A DNA stretch of 64,000 nucleotides from positions 110,863,324 through 110,927,323 of the forward strand of contig OZ035960.1 in the NCBI GenBank assembly GCA_964034945.1. Reading direction: 5' to 3'. The translations under genes were made by a program, and so were the position numbers. The DNA is from Chrysopilus asiliformis (taxonomy: Eukaryota; Arthropoda; Insecta; Diptera; Rhagionidae). Under the pieces are notes generated by a model, which saw only the letters and a program-made list of their open reading frames with translations, did not search any database and had not been told where the DNA came from. Of this stretch, positions 1 to 9,816 are shown in pieces (the first letter of the stretch is position 1; every line of letters starts with the position of its first letter).

Positions 1-151
1 TGTTTGAAAATTCCACCCCATTTATGTTTCACGTTTCATGGAATCAGTAAACAGGGAGGAATTTTGTGCTAGAAAAGTAAAAAAAAAGTGATATCAAATA
101 CAAATAATATTAAACTATTAGCGTTGATGTTAAATTATTTTAATAGCGTTA

Positions 152-314
152 GGGGCTGACCATATAAGATGTCACGCTAATTTTCGCCCTTTTGAACAAC
201 AGTCACCCCCGCTAGTCTCGCTTTTCGCGATTTTTTGTATGGAGTTTAGAACTGCTGTAACAATACCGCAGATACCCCCTCCCACAAAATGTGACGTATT
301 TTATGGACAGCCCC
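152..314. mobile_element. MITE, PIF/Harbinger-type (family F, copy 1)
   Basis: A 163-bp non-coding element has inverted ends: GGGGCTG at the left and CAGCCCC at the right, and the similarity continues inward (about 22 bp with mismatches, around the core TGTCCATAAAATACGTCAC). TTA flanks both ends (149-151 and 315-317), the 3-bp target duplication typical of PIF/Harbinger transposons. A second complete copy of nearly the same length lies at 25096-25257, and damaged copies at 22556-22690 and 9489-9551. It has no coding capacity, so it would have been moved by a transposase made elsewhere. The superfamily rests on the duplication and end sequence only. Confidence 0.75.
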
Positions 315-532
315 TTATTTCTGTTTCAAGTTCAAAAATATGAACTTCAAGCAGCTTTAATTTTTCTACACCACTGGCCATGGTTCTTTATCTAAACCTC
401 AGTTGAAGAGCTGTTGCGTAATTTAGTGAAACAGAGTGGAACAGAGGGGGAAGGGGGTTGTCGAAGAATTCAGGGGTCCTAAGGCAAGTACGTTTAATAA
501 TCTTATTGATGAACCGGATGAGCGTTTTCGAA

Positions 533-1162
533 TCCTATAATATAATACAAGGAATGTCTGTCTGTCTGTCTGTCTGCACAAACGATCTCGAAAACCCGCC
601 TAACGATTTTCACGAAACTTGAGGGTTAGGGATTTTCGGGGACAAGGAATCGATCTAGATAGGTCTCACCTCTGAGAAAATTCCCCTCGATACCCCTCGC
701 CTGGTATCTTCGAATTGGGTGGTCCGATCTTAATGAAACTTTACAGTATTACTAAGGGCGCTAAGGGCTTTTGATTTTTCCACTACAAACCTGACTTTTC
801 CCTCCCCTCGATACCCCTCGCCTGGTATCTTCGAATTGAGTGGTCCGATCTTAATGAAACTTTACAGTATTACTAAGGGGGCTAAGGGCTTTCGATTTTT
901 CCACTAAAACCTAACTTTTCCCTCCCCTCGATAACCCTCACCTGGTGTCTCAAAACCTTTCAAAAATCGGTGACAGCGATTACTCAATAACCACTCAACC
1001 GATTACTATGAAATTTTGTTATCGCACGTTAGTTTTAGTTCTAGCTTTCTAGGTCGGGAATTTAAGAACTCTGGAAAAGCTCTGTAAAGATAATGTGAAT
1101 TTAGTTTTTCCCCAAAAAAAAGTAGGATTTTTAGGTCGCCGAGCATGGCTCGGTCTTCCTGG
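533..1162 (+). mobile_element. Non-autonomous Helitron (family B)
   Basis: The element starts with TC after a host A (532) and ends with CTGG before a host T (1163), the Helitron pattern A|TC...CTRR|T. Just before the end is a perfect stem, CCGAGC-ATG-GCTCGG (about 1139-1153), the 3' hairpin expected of Helitrons. Near the 5' end is a short TGTC array (555-577). The body holds a tandem repeat of about 120 bp. No Rep/helicase coding is present. Ends, hairpin and A/T target site together make the class fairly secure; only one copy was seen in the window. Confidence 0.75.
683..945. repeat. Tandem repeat of about 120 bp inside the Helitron
   Basis: The motif CCCCTCGATA starts at 683, 804 and 924, giving unit lengths of 121 and 120 bp. 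The first two units are nearly identical across GATCTTAATGAAACTTTACA; the third starts alike and then diverges. It lies wholly inside the family B Helitron. Confidence 0.8.
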
Positions 1163-3197
1163 TACGGTTTACACCTTGTCAACAAAAGCCAAAAAATTTC
1201 AATTCTAATAATTCTTGCTTAAAATTTGGTTTTATCAAAATTGATTTGACTCTAAAACCATATTTTATAAGATATTTCCATTGATAAATTGAAAATTCCC
1301 ACTAATATAATTAGAAAAGCCCACTAATTGAAAAATCCATTAAATCCCAAAATACCGCACCGCAAAACTACATTAAATTTTACAAAAAAATTACCGCCTT
1401 GTTTTCAAAAGAAGTAAAAACTATTCCTATCGACGTCCAAACAATAAATTCTTAGTTTGTCTAATACAATTGTAGAAATTGCAATAAATTTCACTAAAAA
1501 AAACTTTTCTAGTTTCATTTCCTTGAAACTTTGAACCTGCTTCCAAGATACTTGAAATTCGTGGCATGGCTTTTGTTTGCGGAAAAATTTAAAAGACTCA
1601 AAAGACAAATACATGCAGACATAGAAACAGGGTAGAAAAACTACATAAAAACGCTGTCAGTGTGAGGGAAATAAATTAAAATTAAAATTTAAAACAATTG
1701 TCTCTTTGGGGCGCACTGTACTGCCTTCCGGTGTATTTTATAGCATTTTACCGCATTTGGCGTAGTTTTTCAATAAAAATTGAATTCTTAGTTTTTAAAT
1801 GGACCGCCGCCCAACGAACCAGTGGTGTCAGCAGAGGGTGGCCACAATGGGCAAAAAACACCCCCCAAAAACCAAACACCGAACGAGTCAAGCACACAAA
1901 TGAAATTCGGTATCCTCAGTGGGGTAGAAAATCCTCGGGACTTGAGATTTTTTGGCTTTCGTTTAGCCATGGAATTACCCTTGCTTGCTTCGGTGGTATT
2001 TGTGCTGTGTACACCTTGGCCCTGTAGGCGTCTCGTGGGGGATAGAAGAATGATTTTCATTTTTAATACCTTCATTCCGGTATAGTCGAATGCAATAGAA
2101 AACCGAAAATAAATATAAAGAAATTGGTAAAAAAGGCAGATAGGAAGAGAGAAAGTCTGTCTTTTAGGAGGAAGTCTTTCGCTCCATTGGGAATTTATTT
2201 TTCTCAAATTTCCTTCTTTCCATTCACAGCGGGCGGCGGTGGGGTGAAGAGTCATTGCCCCAAAAATGAACTTCCCCCGAAAGAGTTCTAGCCTTTAGAC
2301 TAACGGTACAAAACCAAACGGTGAAAAAGTTTGTGGAGAGACAACGTGACCGATGTGTGGAAAACAAACAATTCGCCTTTCTATTTTATTGATACGGGAA
2401 TTTTTTCGCATTTGAGGAAATTGCTTGGTTAGAAGAAGTTGCAGTAAAACGGTTAACATTAAAATTCTATTAACAAACATGCTCAAATTTTAAAATTAAA
2501 CGTTTCGAATTTTCCAGTTATTCCACTTGTAAAAATAAAATGCGGAGTAAATCTTTTGAATACCTTTTTTCTGGGGTAGGTATTTTAAATTTAATGCCGT
2601 TCTTAGCATTAAAATCGAAATTTTATCTTACCGTCGTCGTTGTTTACCGGATAAATTTAAATTTGAATAAATGAATGTCCCGAAAGACATTCAGCCATTT
2701 CCATAAATCTGTCACACCTGATTCATCTCCGGATTATTCCCATTACGAGAAGGAATTATGGACAGATAAAAATTGTTAAGGTAATTTGATATAAAAGATC
2801 AACTTTTTTTTGTATACCGAAAGTGAAATAATTATCGGGCTTCTGACAGCGCTGTCAACATGGATAATATTTTATAATAATATTTTAATGGGGTTTATTT
2901 AATAATGTTCACTTGTTAACTAAAATACAGTTTTATTAAAAATCCGATTTTTTTAGCATTCTAGAATTTTGGTTTTACCCAGCAAAAAAAATACCGTTTT
3001 GGTTAAAAAGGTTGGCCAGCTAAATTCTTATATTGGATGATAAGAATAGTTGCCACTAGATGGGCAGCAAAACCGACAGCTAACTTCAAAGCAAGTAAAC
3101 TCACACATTTCAGTGCTACGAATCATGCAAACCGACAAAATACTGTCCGGACAGTAGATAGTCGTGACGATGAGGCTTTAGAAATCTTAAAATTATG
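1163..3197. other. Unassigned, probable intron of the minus-strand gene
   Basis: AT-rich sequence to the left of the probable couch potato exon and therefore likely part of its downstream intron. Overlapping open frames on both strands at 1698-2255 have no recognisable domain, initiation context or splice sites. No RRM-coding exon was recognised here on the minus strand. Confidence 0.4.
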
Positions 3198-3203
3198 ACT
3201 CAC
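3198..3203 (-). promoter_or_regulatory. 5' splice site of the couch potato-like exon
   Basis: On the minus strand the exon end GAAGAAGAG is followed by GTGAGT, a near-consensus donor. Reading on beyond it soon leaves the Ala/His/Asn-rich composition, which supports ending the exon here. Confidence 0.75.
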
Positions 3204-4042
3204 CTCTTCTTCATTGCTGGCGGTGTTGACTGAATCCATGCTTTGTGACAATCCGAGTGGTGCTAGTGCGGTCATTTGTCCCATTTGATTCTCCATATTT
3301 TTGGTGTTGTTATTGTTATTATTGTTGATATTCGAAGTAGTTAAAATATTGTTGTTATTGTTGCTGGTACTATTGATAATGGTATTGCTGTTAATAGCAG
3401 AAATTGGTGATGTGGTAACACTGCTGTTTGTACTATTTCCGACTTGTGCTGCTCCTCCTATACCTGCCAAAGTGACAGCGGCTCCAGTCGGGACAATGGA
3501 GGTTTGCGCAACTGCGGCTGTCGGTGCAGTAACTGGTATTGCACCGCTACCAATGACTGAGGTCGCTGCTACTGAGGATATTTGAGCAGCTGCTGCTGCC
3601 GCCGCTGCTGCTGCTGCCGCCGCTACTGTCAAATTCGACTGTGGTACTGCTGCAGCTGCCGCTGCCAAAAGTTGCTGTCCGGGACGATGGATTTGATGGG
3701 CTGCCGCTGCGGCTGCTGCTGCTGCTGCTAAACTGTGATGTTGATGTGGATGATGGGCTGCGATAGCGGCTGCTGCTGCTGCGGCTGCTACTGGATTATG
3801 ATGATGGTGGGGATGATGGAGATGATGCTGCTGGTGCTGTAATGCCAATTGCTGTGCTACTGCTGCGCTTGTTGGCTGTTGGGCAGCCTGTGAAAGTGCT
3901 ACTGCGGCTGCGGCAGCAGCTGCTGACGTGAATTGTGTTACGGTTGGACACTGTCGCTTTGGTGATAACACCTGTGGGGCACTCGCTGGCGTTTGCGGCA
4001 GCGTCGGCCTTCGCTTAATCGCAATCGACGAAATGGTGGTGG
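3204..4042 (-). CDS. cpo: Internal exon of a probable couch potato (RBPMS-family RNA-binding protein) homologue
   Basis: A stop-free minus-strand exon of about 279 codons. Reading order: a short conserved-looking start (SSIAIKRRPTLPQTPAS, then LSPKRQCPTVTQF), long polyalanine tracts, Gln/His-rich stretches, an Asn-rich stretch, and a final MDSVNTASNEEE. The exon ends at 3204 directly before GTGAGT, an excellent 5' splice site, in phase 0. In couch potato and vertebrate RBPMS the RRM begins EEEVRTLFVSGLP, so this exon would supply the low-complexity N-terminal region and its EEE, with the RRM encoded left of the window. Couch potato is a nuclear RNA-binding protein of the nervous system, linked in flies to behaviour and diapause. 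The upstream boundary is unsure: the frame is closed by TAA at 4062-4064, and the only AG between is at 4043-4044, with a poor pyrimidine tract. Another polyalanine nuclear protein is the main alternative. Confidence 0.62.
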
Positions 4043-4044
4043 CT

Positions 4045-6170
4045 TTTTTAAAAATTTGTTTTTAATTTTAAATAAATTATGATGTCAGCTCTATTATCGG
4101 GTGACATGTACCGACTCTGAAAAGAAGAAAAGAAAATTATTAGTATTTTAACAGGATTGGGCTATGTTGTAATTTTAACAATATTTATGAAATTCCGAGG
4201 GAAAATTTTTCGAATTGGTAAATCAAAAGTGAACAATTTTATCATTTCCTATTTTTTGAATAAAAAAATTATAATTTACGTTGATTTTTACTAAATTCTC
4301 TGATAAAAAATATCAAAATATTACAGAATTGTCTCTAAAGATCTTATACCGATAACAAAGGACTTATAACTTAAAGTTAACGCAGTGCATTGCGTTAGAG
4401 TACTTAACTTGTCAAATAACTAGAATATAAGCAGAAAGAAAGTTTTATTAAATTCTTGAAAGAAACTTTTATCTGTAATAGTGTGACTCGCACCCATCAC
4501 TGTCAAAATAGGCTACATATTTTGTAACTACGAAGCATTGTTCTACCGTAAGATGTCACTTCATGATTGATAACAACAATTACTGATTTTTTTAGCCTTG
4601 GTATGTCACAATAGAACTAAAAAATTTATCATTAGCTACAAAATAATAATTACGACATAAACAGATGAGAATTTCGTGTGCCACAATTATACATTAATTT
4701 AGCTGATATTATTTAAAAAGTGTTGTTGCGTCCTTGTAACAATCATGCGAAATGGTAGTTAGAATATTTTGCTGTCATGTTTCTTATTACATGATAAACT
4801 GGTGGTAATCAAAATCAGCTACGCAAATATAAAAATAAAATCTTCCTCCTCTCTTTGTTGGGTTTTTAGGTGGTAAAAGGTAAAAGTTTGTTCTTGGGTT
4901 GTAGTAAATTCTACCTGCAATAGATAACTCTACCCGTTGGCCATGGGATCCGTGGCGATAACATGCAATATTAATGTTCAATATTGACTCAGCATTAGCC
5001 ACAGAATTGTAAGCCTATTGATAAAAATTTTAGGTTAGGAGAATAATACCTTTTATAGACATTATCCGATCCTGCCTGCCACCCCGTATCAATATTAGGC
5101 TCACTCGATAACTGTACAAAACGGTTACCACAGCTACACTATGGGCACACGAGTAATAAAACAATCAATTGATTCGATCGGAGTTAGATGAATGGCCACC
5201 ATAATTACTCATGGCGGCTAAATTACTAGTTATATCCGAAAAGTTCCGACGATACATTCGCCCATGGACGATAAGTCGAATGATGGTGATATATTTGTAG
5301 TAAAATTCAAATATAAACGGACAATATAACAATTGAAATGCCAAACCCCCATAAAAACAAAACCCCCATCATCAGAGTCTATACATACGTCATAAATTTG
5401 ATTCGAGGTACTCTAGTTGCAATCAGTCTGGCGGGTAAGGTGGAGGTGGCATTGAATTTGTCTCAACAATTATATAATATATTCCCGGATAGAATATCCT
5501 GAGTTAAATAAGGGAATGAATTCAAGAGTTACCACACCACACCGTCAAACGAAACTTTTGTTGCATAAATTCACCAATTCTCGACATAACCTCCATCGTC
5601 TAAGTTGAAAATCGAATGCAGTTGGCTGTTTATGATATCGTTTATTGAATTTTATTACAGACGCATGTGTGCATAGTACAAACGTTATGTGATATGTGAA
5701 ACATTACAAATCTATATCCCTAGTCCCTTCTTTCCCATAAATTTAATCAATTACTACCCCTATGTGGGGTGGCCATCTCTCATCACCTCCATTGGACATG
5801 CATTTGCTTTATTTTCTAATTGGTCTGCGGTTGACAATGACAATTGCATTGTTACTGTTCATAAATCGGCCATAACTAATGGTAACTCCCGAAAACAAAA
5901 CATTATTGCACCCGATAATAAGAAGCTAAATAACAAATTGCGTTAAAATCGAAGTGGTAAAAGGTAAATTGCTGGAGTATAATTTTTGAGTTAACGATTT
6001 TGTGACATTTGAGGTTAGGATTTAGTTGACAATTGAAATCGGATTTAAAATGCTTTTCCTCTTGTAGTCATTCTTCATTAACTGCATTTAGTGAAACATT
6101 GTGTAATAACGATTGTAAAATCTGAAAACTTATTGAAGTTGAAAACAAAATGGGTAGTTTTTAAGAACTA
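4045..6170. other. Unassigned, intronic or intergenic
   Basis: AT-rich sequence. At about 4108-4125 the minus strand has a strong pyrimidine tract ending in CAG, a better-looking acceptor than the one nearest the exon, but the frame from it is closed by TAA before the exon proper. No coding exon, RNA gene or mobile element was recognised in the rest. Confidence 0.4.
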
Positions 6171-6652
6171 CTAGCTTGCATACCCGTCGTTGCCGGGTCA
6201 AGTTTTTTCAAATTTTTTTTATGGTCTATGTTGGAGCTAAACTTCAGGCTCATCGGCTCGGTAGTTTCCCCGCGAAAGGGTAACATAGAGGAAGAGCTGA
6301 GTTTCGAGATTACTTTACCCCCTCCCCTAACCCCCCCCCCCACCTCTCGGGCTACTTTTTAATGGCTCTATGTTGAGACTGGACCCCCGAAGAACATCTA
6401 TGCCGAATTTCAGGCCAATCGGTTCAGTAGTTTCTCCGTGAAAGAGTAACATAGCGCAAAAACTAAGTTTCAAAATCACTTTACCCCCTCCCCTTACTCC
6501 CCCCACCCCTCGCGCTACTTTTCCGTATGCCTATGTTGGAACCAGAACTACCACAGACACTCATGCCAAATTTCAAGTCAATCGGTTCAGCCGTTTTTGC
6601 GTGAAAGAGGAACAGACAGACAGACAGACAGACACCAACTCATTTTTATATA

Positions 6653-7486
6653 CACCCATACCTCGATATACGGCCCCTCGTTTTACGGCCTTCCGCTTTT
6701 TGAATTGCGTCTCAGTTTTGAAATACGTTGCACATTGATTCGATAAACGGTCAAAAATCGGACAATATCACATTGGGCGCATTCACGAATACTCAACGGT
6801 TGAGTAAATCTCGATTAGTTCTCGTGAATGCCTCGATACATTAAACAGCTGATATCTGTCAATCTTGTCATAGACAAATGGAGGGAAAATTTGTTGTGTG
6901 AAAATTGTTAGTTGTAATTATGGAAAACCACTGGTTTTTGGAGTTTTTAGCTGAAGATGATGTTACCACAAACATTGCAACAGATTCCTGATTTAATGCA
7001 AACATCTTTATTTGCGCATGAAATATTTAAAAGCCGTGAATCGGTGAAAGTGCGGAATGAAAAATCAGTTTGTAATGCTGTGATCTTATCAGTTTGTAAT
7101 CTGTGATGCACCTCCGGAGTTTCGAAAATATTATGTTCCATATCATTTAATTTGTAAATTTGATCCAGAAAAGCCATTCTGTTTCGCAAATATTTTGTTC
7201 TTCGAAAAAACGCCAACTGTTATCTGTCAAAATACTCAATCCATCGGTTGAGCAGAAAAGTATCGCAGTAATTTTCCGATACAAAAAATGGCGTCCGATC
7301 AGTGGTTATGATGAGTAAATCTCTCAACTGTTGAGCAAATCTCTCAACCGTTGAGTACCGTGAATGCGCCCATTGAAATGCACTGCGATCAATAAATGCA
7401 ATACTTTCCTAAAAGAATGTTCCGGTGTTTCGATATCCGGCCTAAATTTTTAGAACCAATCTCGGCCGTATATCGAGGTATGGGTG
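6653..7486. mobile_element. pogo/Tigger-like element, itself interrupted
   Basis: Inverted ends of about 24 bp begin CACCCATACCTCGATATACG and are flanked by TA on both sides (6651-6652 and 7487-7488), the Tc1/mariner-superfamily duplication. The end sequence resembles Tigger termini (CAGGCATACCTCG). It sits inside the 5' terminus of the Helitron copy. Removing the inner insertion at 6775-7371 leaves only about 235 bp with no transposase, so this is a MITE-type derivative. Confidence 0.75.
6775..7371. mobile_element. Inner TIR element, possibly PIF/Harbinger-like
   Basis: A 597-bp element starts GGGCGCATTCACG and ends with its inverse, flanked by ATT (6772-6774 and 7372-7374). If one base is taken off each end, the duplication reads CATTG. 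Subterminal palindromes CTCAAC-N-GTTGAG occur once at the left and twice at the right. A minus-strand open frame (6947-7216, about 89 residues) reads like protein but was not recognised; it may be a transposase remnant or chance. The superfamily is not certain. Confidence 0.6.
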
Positions 7487-7497
7487 TATTAGTATGA

Positions 7498-8455
7498 TAA
7501 CTTTGCAAGGTTATATGATAAACGCTAAAATGATTTATTTGACCAAAACACTGTAAAAAAAAGTTGGTTTTTCTTATTTTTCGGACTATATCCCAGATGG
7601 TAAATTAGGAATTCTAGAACTCAATTGTATAAAATTTGAAAACCTAAACCGTCATTATGAAATATTTTCGCTGCCATTTTTCTTACCAATGTTGCCAGAC
7701 GATTAAAATATTTTATGTCTTTTAGTTTATTGTTTCATAAACACAAATATAGTGAAAATTAATAACATCTGCATGTTTTAATTGTAAAAAGAATTAAAGT
7801 AGTTCACTACAAGAAGAAATATAAGTGAAGCATCGTGTTTATTCACAAGACAACAATTAATCTTGACAACACAACGTCACACAGTCTCGGTTTATTAAGT
7901 TTATCTTTTTCATTATTTTTTCACCTTTGTCTTTTAGCAAACATTTTATTTTATTTTTTTTCAATTGTATTTTTGCAAACTACACGTCGATTTTCCAGGT
8001 GATAATTTCTGTACAATGAAAAGCTTTTGTCTCGAGATAACGCACCATATGTTTTTTATTTGCATACCCGAATACCTGTGATCGATATTTTTGTAACTGA
8101 GCGACTTATTAGTCATTTTGGGGTGGTGCTGATGCATTCAATTCCACAAAATTTCACAGTAAATAGAATTACAGATTATGGAATTAAGTCTGCTTTTTCC
8201 AAAGCCCATAATTTTATTTTTTAAAGATCGGTTAGTCTATAATATTTCATTGAAATTTTTCTGCTTTTCTTTCTAAGTGGATAAAATAGCCAATTAGCTC
8301 AATAAAATGTTGGCCGATCAAATTGACTGATTCTATTAAAATTCAGAGGTTAGATGGGTCACATGAATTCCTATATATCGTTTTTTTCGATTGAATGGAA
8401 TGAGTAAACTTGTTGCGTTACACGAAATTGATAGAATTTGAAAATATTAGGGTTT
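7498..8455. other. Unassigned AT-rich stretch
   Basis: No coding exon, RNA gene or clear repeat end was recognised. The open frame at 8027-8224 has no support. Confidence 0.35.
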
Positions 8456-8760
8456 ACACTCAGAAAAATGAAGTAAAAGTCATCGACTTGCGTATGGCAT
8501 AATTGGCTTCCTGCAGGAAAATTCACCTATGCTAGGCGCGCGTTCACGTGCGCTAGGAAAAGTAAAAATTTGTCAACCTGTGGCGGGAGAAATTCAAAAA
8601 TTAAACTCGCAGCAAGTAAAGTATGGTGTAAGGAGCTGCACGGGTTGATCGAAGATAAACAAAAGTAAGAAATTACATACTTTTGTTTATCTCCGATCAA
8701 CCCGTGCAACTCTTTACGCCCTACGTTAGATTCTCCGACGACTTCTTAGAATTTTTCTCG
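8456..8760. repeat. Dispersed repeat (family C, copy 1) with hairpin
   Basis: Starts near CACTCAGAAAAATG and shares extended similarity with 22801-22990, including the phrases GCTAGG...AGGAAAAGTAAAAAT and GAGAAATTCAAAAATTAAAC. In this copy the right part folds back: 8633-8667 pairs with 8678-8712 (about 35 bp, few mismatches, 10-base loop), and imperfect pairing extends further out. Non-coding; element class unknown. Confidence 0.6.
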
Positions 8761-9488
8761 AAAAAGGTTGGATTTTCGAACTTGCCAGTGATATCGTTTT
8801 TTATGAAAAATTTATAAAAAATATGTTTTATATATTTACGAAATATGTGTAGAAAACTCTTGAAATATTTAGATGCAGGATTTTCACAGTTTTTGACGTT
8901 GTGTAAGTAAAAATTTCCTTTATAACACCCGCATCTTAAAAAAATTAAAACATTTCACTCTCCGTAATGAAAAAATTTGTTTTTCTGTGACCAAAATTAA
9001 CATTTAATTTGTTAATGAAAAAAAAAACGAGATTAACATTTAATTTGTTTTTAATCAAGTGAAAACAATTTAATATAATGAGATAATTAATTAACGTAAT
9101 TCCATTTCGGTGTAATTTTTTCCCCAGACAACATATGAAACAGAAATTCAAATGGCATTAACGAAATAAATGAGGGCAATGGTTAATTGAGGATAAACGT
9201 CAACAATTTCTGATGGAAAAATAAATTTCATTGGTATTTAGTGGAATTTAGTAAAAAAAAATTATGGAATAACCTTTATTTCTCCTTAGAGAATCGGAAA
9301 AGAATAAACCAAAATATATTTGCGTTTCTAATCGTGATATAATTTTCGTGTTGTTTTGCGATAAATTAAAAGATAAGTTTCGAAGAAAAATATTAAAAAA
9401 ACTAATTATATTGATTGAAAACCCTTTCCTGGATTGGATATTCAATTATTTTATTAGTTTGGGTGATTTAGGTTCATTTCGTGACCTC
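8761..9488. other. Unassigned, very AT-rich
   Basis: Homopolymer-rich sequence. Short open frames at 8945-9151 and 9248-9445 are dominated by Asn, Lys, Phe and Ile codons, as expected by chance at this base composition. Confidence 0.35.
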
Positions 9489-9551
9489 ATTTAGGGGGAA
9501 GGAGGAATGGGTTGGAAACCCGAAATTTAGGGTGACGTATTTTATGGGCAG
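9489..9551 (-). mobile_element. MITE fragment (family F)
   Basis: Reads as the inverse of the left half of the complete family F copy at 25096, including GTGACGTATTTTATGGGCAG. Only one end is present, so this is a truncated relic. Confidence 0.5.
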
Positions 9552-9728
9552 TTTCAATTTTTTTTCAATATTTTTTTGATTTTCTGCTTCCGTTATAATT
9601 TGCACATGGTCTAAAGTATTAAAAACGGAGGTTTTAAAAAAGCAGTTTTTTTGCAGTTTATTTTTGCAGCCGCTGCAGTTTTTCTTCGAGCCATATGTGA
9701 TCCAGGCATAATATAGTTCTGCAGGCCA

Positions 9729-9816
9729 TATCCCCAGGGAAACATCATTGGCTATCAAATACGATAGACATGGATCCAGGGAAGCATTGTTGGCTATCAA
9801 AAATGATAGCCATGGC
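9729..9816. repeat. Two-copy tandem duplication, about 44 bp
   Basis: CCAGGGAAACATCATTGGCT and CCAGGGAAGCATTGTTGGCT start units about 44 bp apart; each unit also holds a small inverted repeat, GGCTATC...GATAG(C/A)C. Confidence 0.6.

Larger units (their letters stand above)
6171..7497 (-). mobile_element. Helitron-like element (family A, copy 1) split by nested insertions
   Basis: Minus-strand copy. Its 3' end is at 6171 (CTAG, next to a host T) and is preceded by the hairpin ACCCG-GCAACGA-CGGGT. The body repeats phrases about a query-like GAACCGATTGACTTGAAAT region, C-rich stretches and a TGTC array (about 6613-6635). The 5' end, TCATACTAATATATAAAAAT, is cut after ...TATA at 6652 and resumes at 7487 because a pogo-like element has inserted. 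Without the insert the element is about 490 bp and matches the copy at 55436-55955. It carries no replication/helicase gene. Confidence 0.7.

Noticed and set aside
1698..2255. Overlapping open frames on both strands
   Set aside because: Two strands open over the same bases, no domain on either, and the region is probably intron.
3301..3585. Plus-strand Leu-rich open frame
   Set aside because: Antisense of the Asn- and Ala-rich coding exon; Leu runs come from complementing AAT/AAC triplets.
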